Below are positions 56,784 to 61,264 of a stretch of 61,264 bases of DNA, piece after piece (the stretch's first letter is position 1; each line of letters starts with the position of its first letter). Source of the stretch: Iphinoe sp. HA4291-MV1. GTDB taxonomy: Bacteria; Cyanobacteriota; Cyanobacteriia; Cyanobacteriales; Nostocaceae. A model generated the notes under the pieces. The model worked only from the letters and a program-made list of their open reading frames with translations. It was not told the origin of the DNA and ran no database searches. The stretch lies in assembly GCA_019359415.1 (NCBI GenBank), contig JAHHHH010000040.1, positions 1 through 61,264 on the forward strand, given 5' to 3'. The translations under genes and the position numbers were made by a program.

Positions 56784-56907
56784 CAGTTAAGATAGTGTGC
56801 TACAGTCAATTGCAAACCGCTATAACTCAATATTTACACTTAGAAATATTGGCTGGGATGTTGTATCCATTAAGTGAAAATGCCAACCTCAAATAAGGCT
56901 TTCTGCT

Positions 56908-57855
56908 ATGAGCCGAGACGCTTTAGTCGCTGGAATTAATACTTATAGTTATGAGCTTTTGAAGAATCTGACAGCACCCGCACAGGATGCGGAGGCGATC
57001 GCAACTCTTCTAGAAAACTACGGTGAATTTAACGTTAGGCGACTACCTGGTGTTAAGGATAAGCAGAATAACACAATTCGGGTTGGTCAGAAAACCCAGG
57101 TTACATTAACTCAGCTCGAAGAAGCGATCGCTCAACTGTTTAAGCCAGAAGGCAAAAATATTCCAGATACTGCGCTGCTGTATTTTTCTGGTCATGGATT
57201 GCGTAAAAATAAAGGAATTCAGGAAGGCTTTCTCGCTACTAGCGATGTGAACCCTGATTTGGGAAACTGGGGAATTCGTTTGAAATGGCTGCGCGAACTA
57301 CTGCAAGAAAGTCCTATCAAACAGCAGATTATCTGGTTGGATTGCTGTTACAGTGGTGAGTTGCTGAATTTCGCTGAAGCCGATCCAGGAGATAGGGGGA
57401 AAGGAAGGGATAGGTGTTTCATAGCTGCATCAAGAGAGTTTGAGGTTGCTTATGAGGGGATGAGTAGCAATCATAGCGTACTGACGGACGCCTTACTACA
57501 AGCACTTGACCCCAAACAGACTTCCGGAAAATGGGTGACAAATTACACCTTGATTGAGAACATCAATCAACGTTTACAAGCATTCCCCCAGCGTCCCTTA
57601 TTTGCTAATTCCGGTGGTGCAATTAACCTAACACGCACTTGGAAAGCGCCAAATATTGAGTCTAATCATTCAGTTGTCACGAGCATTTGTCCTTATCGGG
57701 GATTGCAATACTTTGACTGCACTCCAGAAGATGCACAGTATTTCTACGGCAGACAAGCACTGACTGACCAACTTTTAGAAAAAGTACGAGCAGGGAATTT
57801 CCTGGCGGTACTGGGAGCAGCGACAAATGCGGGAGGTTTTCCGACGCAAGATTAA
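56908..57855 (+). CDS. caspase-like (C14) protease, STAND module truncated
   Basis: 315 residues. Caspase fold about 1-245: His96 in YFSGHG and Cys147 in LDCCYSG form the dyad; such orthocaspases usually cleave after Arg or Lys. After a linker, residues 262-305 are the start of an nSTAND-type NTPase module (CPYRGLQYFDCTPEDAQYFYGRQALTD without its continuation). The P-loop that should follow FLAVLGA is replaced by ATNAGGFPTQD and stop, so NTPase and expected WD40/TPR parts are gone. Protease domain appears intact; regulation by the NTPase cannot occur. Could be expressed as a stand-alone protease. Confidence 0.85.
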   Translation: MSRDALVAGINTYSYELLKNLTAPAQDAEAIATLLENYGEFNVRRLPGVKDKQNNTIRVGQKTQVTLTQLEEAIAQLFKPEGKNIPDTALLYFSGHGLRKNKGIQEGFLATSDVNPDLGNWGIRLKWLRELLQESPIKQQIIWLDCCYSGELLNFAEADPGDRGKGRDRCFIAASREFEVAYEGMSSNHSVLTDALLQALDPKQTSGKWVTNYTLIENINQRLQAFPQRPLFANSGGAINLTRTWKAPNIESNHSVVTSICPYRGLQYFDCTPEDAQYFYGRQALTDQLLEKVRAGNFLAVLGAATNAGGFPTQD

Positions 57856-57907
57856 TGGAGAACTTTGAAAGTTAGGCTTAGTACAGCTTTGCGTAAAATC
57901 GTGGCGT

Positions 57908-58087
57908 TTTTAAACGCAGAGGAACGCGGAGTCAGCGCAGAGGAACGCAGAGTCTTTGTATAGAGAATTCGTACGAATTAATGAAATGTTGTACTTAGTA
58001 CATAATTACATAAGTTCATAGCGAAAACACGCAACGAATACTCTGCGTACCTTTGCGTTTACCTCCGCGCTCCTTAGCGTTTAAATT
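57908..58087. repeat. fold-back element (AACGCAGAGGAACGC family)
   Basis: Arms at about 57908-57958 and 58037-58087 are imperfect inverted copies (TTTAAACGCAGAGGAACGC versus ACCTCCGCGCTCCTTAGCGTTTAAA-like end), with palindromes AATTCGTACGAATT and GTACTTAGTAC between. MITE-like; no target duplication identified. GAGTTAT repeats follow to 58190. Confidence 0.6.
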
Positions 58088-58200
58088 TATTTTCTATTTG
58101 ACATTATCATCTAGCCGCATTCCTCGCAAGACGGGTGACAAGAAGGGAACAAACAGTTATGAGTTATGAGTTATATGTTATGAATGATAAATCATGATTT

Positions 58201-60015
58201 ATGAATTTCATACTTAAAACTCAAAACTCAAAACCTTGCCGTCGAGTGAAGCGAAGGGTCAAAACTCTATTACTGCTGACGATTTGGTTAATGATTGGCA
58301 TTGGCTTGCGCTTCACTAACTTGAGTGCTAAACCCCCTTGGACTGACGAGTTTTCTACTTTGGTGTTTAGCCTGGGTAATAGCTTTTTGCCAGTCCCGTT
58401 AGATCAGCCGATATCTGTTGATGTTCTATTACAACCACTACAACCACAGCCTACCGCTGGCATAAAAGACGTATGGAAACACTTATCGAGTGAAAGTAAT
58501 CATCCGCCGCTTTACTTTATCCTCACTCACTGGTGGATGCGTCTGTTTCCGACACATGAGGGTTTGGTGTCGTTGTGGGGAGCGCGATCGCTTGCTGCTC
58601 TTTTCGGTGCAGCATCTATTCCATCTGTTTATGCTTTAAGTCAGCTAGCATTTCGTTCCCGTCTTGTAAGCCATTTAGCTGCTGCAATGATGGCTACCTC
58701 ACCCTATAGCATTTTTTTAGCACAAGAAGCCCGTCACTATACTTTAGCAATCTTGTGGGTGATTGCTTCTTTTGCCTGCTTAGTCATTGCCAGCCGCCAC
58801 ATCCAAAACCATACCCAAATACCCATCTGGATAGCACTCTCGTGGGTAGGAGTGAATGCTATTGGTATTGCAACTCATTACTTTTTCACTCTCACCCTCT
58901 GCTGTGAAGCGTTGGTTTTGCTCTTTCTTGCTTGGCAACAGTGGAGAAAAGAGGACAAGGGGACAAGGGGACTGGGGGATAAGGGGAAGAACTTTCCTCT
59001 ATCTCCCCCTATCCCCCCATCCCCCCATCTCCCCATCCCTTCATCTCGCTGGTTCCGCATTTATGCTGTTGCAGCAGGTACATTTGTCGCAGGTTTAGTT
59101 TGGCTACCAGTGTTTTTACAGAATAGTTATGGAGGTAAGTTAACTGAATGGATTCAAGGTTCACCTGCTGGAATGGCTTGGGTTAACCCAATTTTTCAAG
59201 CTTTGGCAGCATGGATTACGATGATTTCTTTGCTACCAGTGGAAGCATCACAGTTAGCAGTTGTGATGGTTTCTGGAATATTGATGCTAATCTTTTTTAT
59301 TTGGGCAGTCCCAATTTTATTACGTGGGATAAAAGTTCATCTCAAACAACCACAAACTCGTTTGATGGTTCAGGTGTTTGCTGGTTTAGTTATAGGGGCT
59401 ATAGTTTTATTTTTTCTTTTTACCTATTTTTTTGGTATTGACCTGACACGAGGCGCTCGTTACAACTTTGTCTACTTTCCTGCTGTGATAGTCTTACTTG
59501 GAGCAAGTCTTGCAGTTTGTTGGCGTACTCCCATTTCGCAGAAGGGAAGATGGGGAATAAACGGCAAAAAAGCTGTGATCATAATTTGGTTGATGGGATT
59601 GGCGAGTGCGATCACTGTTGTCTGCAATCTAGGCTATCAAAAATATTATCGTCCTGACCTATTTGTACAACTTATTGAACAAACATCTTATGTCCCTGCA
59701 CTTATCACTACAACTCAGAAAACTCATGTACAAATTGGAGAAATGATGGGGATAGCGAGGGAATATAAAATACATAAAATACAAAATTCCGAATCCACAT
59801 CACCACTATTTCTCCTTGCTCATCAAGACAAAGACCCCAGTACTTCCACATCTGCCCTACAAAATACATTAAAGACGCTAGCACGTCCTTTTGATTTATG
59901 GTTAGTGAATTTTTATGCCCCTGAACCGAAGGAAGTCAGAAACTGTAGTGCTGAAACTCAATCCTTAGGCGCAGTCAACGGCTACGAATACAAACTGTAT
60001 CATTGTAATCATTAG
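58201..60015 (+). CDS. GT39-type membrane glycosyltransferase
   Basis: 604 residues with about ten membrane helices. The conserved acidic pair after the first helix (PPWTDEFST, about 45-53) and NHPPLYF loop match PMT/ArnT-type glycosyltransferases that use polyprenyl-phosphate sugars. A polar insert of about 33 residues (249-281; KEDKGTRGLGDKGKNFPLSP and onward) is encoded by tandem-repeat DNA at 58948-59045 between two membrane segments. Start at 58201 lies in AT repeats; the true start could be slightly downstream. Acceptor unknown. Confidence 0.82.
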   Translation: MNFILKTQNSKPCRRVKRRVKTLLLLTIWLMIGIGLRFTNLSAKPPWTDEFSTLVFSLGNSFLPVPLDQPISVDVLLQPLQPQPTAGIKDVWKHLSSESNHPPLYFILTHWWMRLFPTHEGLVSLWGARSLAALFGAASIPSVYALSQLAFRSRLVSHLAAAMMATSPYSIFLAQEARHYTLAILWVIASFACLVIASRHIQNHTQIPIWIALSWVGVNAIGIATHYFFTLTLCCEALVLLFLAWQQWRKEDKGTRGLGDKGKNFPLSPPIPPSPHLPIPSSRWFRIYAVAAGTFVAGLVWLPVFLQNSYGGKLTEWIQGSPAGMAWVNPIFQALAAWITMISLLPVEASQLAVVMVSGILMLIFFIWAVPILLRGIKVHLKQPQTRLMVQVFAGLVIGAIVLFFLFTYFFGIDLTRGARYNFVYFPAVIVLLGASLAVCWRTPISQKGRWGINGKKAVIIIWLMGLASAITVVCNLGYQKYYRPDLFVQLIEQTSYVPALITTTQKTHVQIGEMMGIAREYKIHKIQNSESTSPLFLLAHQDKDPSTSTSALQNTLKTLARPFDLWLVNFYAPEPKEVRNCSAETQSLGAVNGYEYKLYHCNH

Positions 60016-60067
60016 TCAAAACCTGTTGGTAAAGGAATGGACAAGGAAACAATGCCCATTGCCCATC

Positions 60068-60673
60068 TCATCTATCAAAATCTTCCGGAACCCCTACAGA
60101 TGACAAACCAGCGATCGCTCGTAAGTTTTGGCTACGAATTAACTCAGTAAAGTCTAATCCAGAACGCCCTTCAATCTTTGCTACCGCCTCAATTGCAGAT
60201 AACAGGTGTTGTGCGGCTTCAACTTCTGAGTAACCCCGTCGTTGCGCGACGCGGATAGCAGCTTTATCAGCGTTTAACTCTGTTTGCTGGGAGCGGTTAG
60301 TCCGCCAAATGCGAAGCACAGCCAGCGTAGTTAATCCACCAGCGACAACTACACCCACTGCATCTGCTTGGGCTGATTCTACAAAAGCGCCTAAAAGCCC
60401 AGCGATCGCCACACCTTGGTAAATGTCTGGTTTAAACCACTTGACTCCTGTTAAAGCGCTCACAGTCCGCAATAGTAATAAATCGCGTTGCGGTTTCGTC
60501 AAGCGACACCATAAATCAAAATTAATATAGATTGGTCGTTCTCTGTTCCAAGGTAATGGAAAAGAAGCATCAATCACTTTTGCCTGTTCGGGCTTGATAA
60601 CGATTTTTGTCATCATTCGACCAGAAGCAGGCATTACATCTAGCAAACGGCGAATTTCAACGTTTGGTTCCAT
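60068..60673 (-). CDS. DUF3318 membrane protein
   Basis: 201 residues. Cyanobacterial DUF3318 pattern: MEPNVEIRRLLDVMPASGRM, PFPLPWNRERPIYINFDLW-like SFPLPWNRERPIYINFD, KPQRDLLLLRTVS. Two hydrophobic segments (about 108-123 and 126-140) and a basic C-terminal half (AQRRGYSEVEAAQHLLSAIEA). Function unknown; may be membrane-tethered. Confidence 0.85.
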   Translation of the reverse strand: MEPNVEIRRLLDVMPASGRMMTKIVIKPEQAKVIDASFPLPWNRERPIYINFDLWCRLTKPQRDLLLLRTVSALTGVKWFKPDIYQGVAIAGLLGAFVESAQADAVGVVVAGGLTTLAVLRIWRTNRSQQTELNADKAAIRVAQRRGYSEVEAAQHLLSAIEAVAKIEGRSGLDFTELIRSQNLRAIAGLSSVGVPEDFDR

Positions 60674-60818
60674 GTTAGCTATCAGCTTTAATAAACCTTT
60701 TCATATATTCTTATGCTAAGAGTACCTGGTTTCTAGACTTTCTATGTAGTCATTTAAGTAGATAGGTAGAAATAAACAGAACTATGTTAAGAAAGGTAAA
60801 AGCCTCTCAAACCCTTAC

Positions 60819-60860
60819 CAATGACCAATGACCAATGACTAATGACTAATAACTAATGAA
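60819..60860. repeat. six heptamers (CAATGAC/TAATGAC) containing a start codon
   Basis: Units of 7 bp: three CAATGAC, TAATGAC, TAATAAC, TAATGAA. The ATG at 60856 of the next gene is inside the sixth unit. Confidence 0.9.
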
Positions 60861-61140
60861 TATAGATGCTTTTGCTCCAACTCCACCTGAATGGACAAAC
60901 ACAGCAATTCATGCTCTTGAATTTTGCTGTCCTAACTGTCACTCCAGTAGCTTAGAAGCTGCACAAGTTTGGATAAATCGTCGTTCGCCTGTGATGACGG
61001 AAAACTATCGTCGGAAATGGCAGGAGTTTTACCAGTGTCATTGTGGTTACGTATGGTGGGCTTGGAGTAGCGATCGCCCCTCTAGAACGCACCCTTCAGG
61101 CGAGCATCATCCAACAAATCTTGATGATGATGATCAATAA
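60856..61140 (+). CDS. small zinc-ribbon-like conserved protein
   Basis: 94 residues. CCPNCHSS near the N-terminus (Cys24, Cys27) and QCHCGYVWWAW (Cys65, Cys67) could form a zinc site. Between them lies the conserved RRSPVMTENYRRKWQEFY, seen in short uncharacterised cyanobacterial proteins. The acidic C-terminus is not conserved. The start codon is supplied by a heptamer repeat; a start further in is not available before the Cys pair. Function unknown. Confidence 0.7.
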   Translation: MNIDAFAPTPPEWTNTAIHALEFCCPNCHSSSLEAAQVWINRRSPVMTENYRRKWQEFYQCHCGYVWWAWSSDRPSRTHPSGEHHPTNLDDDDQ

Positions 61141-61264
61141 ACTAGAACTTACGCATTGACAATCAAGACAAAAAGTGCGTAAGGAGAATTCAGAAAAAAA
61201 CTAGCGATCGCTATTTACCAGAGGCGTGAAAAACAGATAATTTACTTGTTTGTGTTTAGGGTTC

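Noticed and set aside
56480-56790. Open frames on both strands of the minisatellite (97 and 98 residues)
   Set aside because: Open only because the unit is 21 bp; no start context, and the composition is a simple 7-residue period.
1-61264. tRNA or rRNA genes
   Set aside because: No T-loop GGTTCRA-type block with matching acceptor arms, nor rRNA signatures, noticed on either strand by eye; a covariance search was not possible.

Overview
The window comes from a cyanobacterium, most likely a filamentous, heterocyst-type one (Nostocales-like). The GCGATCGC octamer (HIP1) recurs throughout. Marker genes include chlP (chlorophyll phytyl-chain reduction), rpaA (circadian output regulator), sipA, cphB (cyanophycinase), a DevBCA-type exporter and a cytochrome c6 relic. 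Intergenic regions are full of the heptanucleotide tandem repeats and small palindromes typical of this group. Genus cannot be settled from the sequence alone.

Layout. 0-4.7 kb: a 5'-truncated mutY, a Uma2 nuclease, a gutted Rpn-type nuclease gene, a Tat-exported cytokinin-dehydrogenase-like flavoprotein and a 42-bp tandem array. 4.7-11.7 kb: glgB (glycogen branching), a small exported protein, a lipoprotein, then an ftsL-like gene and ftsI separated by a repeat-filled gap. 12-18 kb: a heme-oxygenase-like di-iron protein, two methyltransferases, a GAF-TPR protein and an unknown helical protein. 18.2-23 kb: a frameshifted, truncated petJ (cytochrome c6) pseudogene, a small membrane protein, a short ABC permease, a PspA-like coiled-coil protein, a GAF histidine kinase and a DD-carboxypeptidase-like protein. 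23.4-33 kb: mnmG, a GspC/PilP-like membrane protein, an antitoxin-Nudix pair and two tandem PAS histidine kinases, one with a degenerate ATP site. 33.5-38.4 kb: storage-polymer genes (cphB, ppk2) bracketed by two inverted copies of a 153-bp MITE, one of which contains a second, nested MITE with a clear 10-bp target duplication; then a peroxiredoxin and sipA. 38.8-46.3 kb: a 1,899-residue TamB-like protein and a DUF697 GTPase. 46.4-51 kb: devB-devC-devA with a divergent TetR regulator and a palindromic candidate operator. 51.2-55 kb: rpaA, a PEP-CTERM protein and chlP. 55-61 kb: a Uma2 gene with a nonsense codon, a Trypco1-like protein, a 14-copy 21-bp minisatellite, a caspase-like gene cut off at the P-loop of its NTPase module, a GT39-type glycosyltransferase, a DUF3318 protein and a zinc-ribbon-like protein.

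Functional themes. Envelope biogenesis and export (ftsL/ftsI, TamB-like, DevBCA, DD-carboxypeptidase, GT39), carbon, nitrogen and phosphate storage (glgB, cphB, ppk2) and signalling (three histidine kinases, rpaA, sipA, GAF-TPR). The most striking feature is genome decay: at least six broken genes (mutY, Rpn nuclease, petJ, GNAT, Uma2, caspase-STAND) and several places where short repeats have entered coding sequence. The best candidates for less-described biology are the Trypco1/minisatellite/caspase-STAND locus at 56-57.9 kb, the nested MITE pair, the antitoxin-Nudix overlap, and the heme-oxygenase-like/methyltransferase pair.
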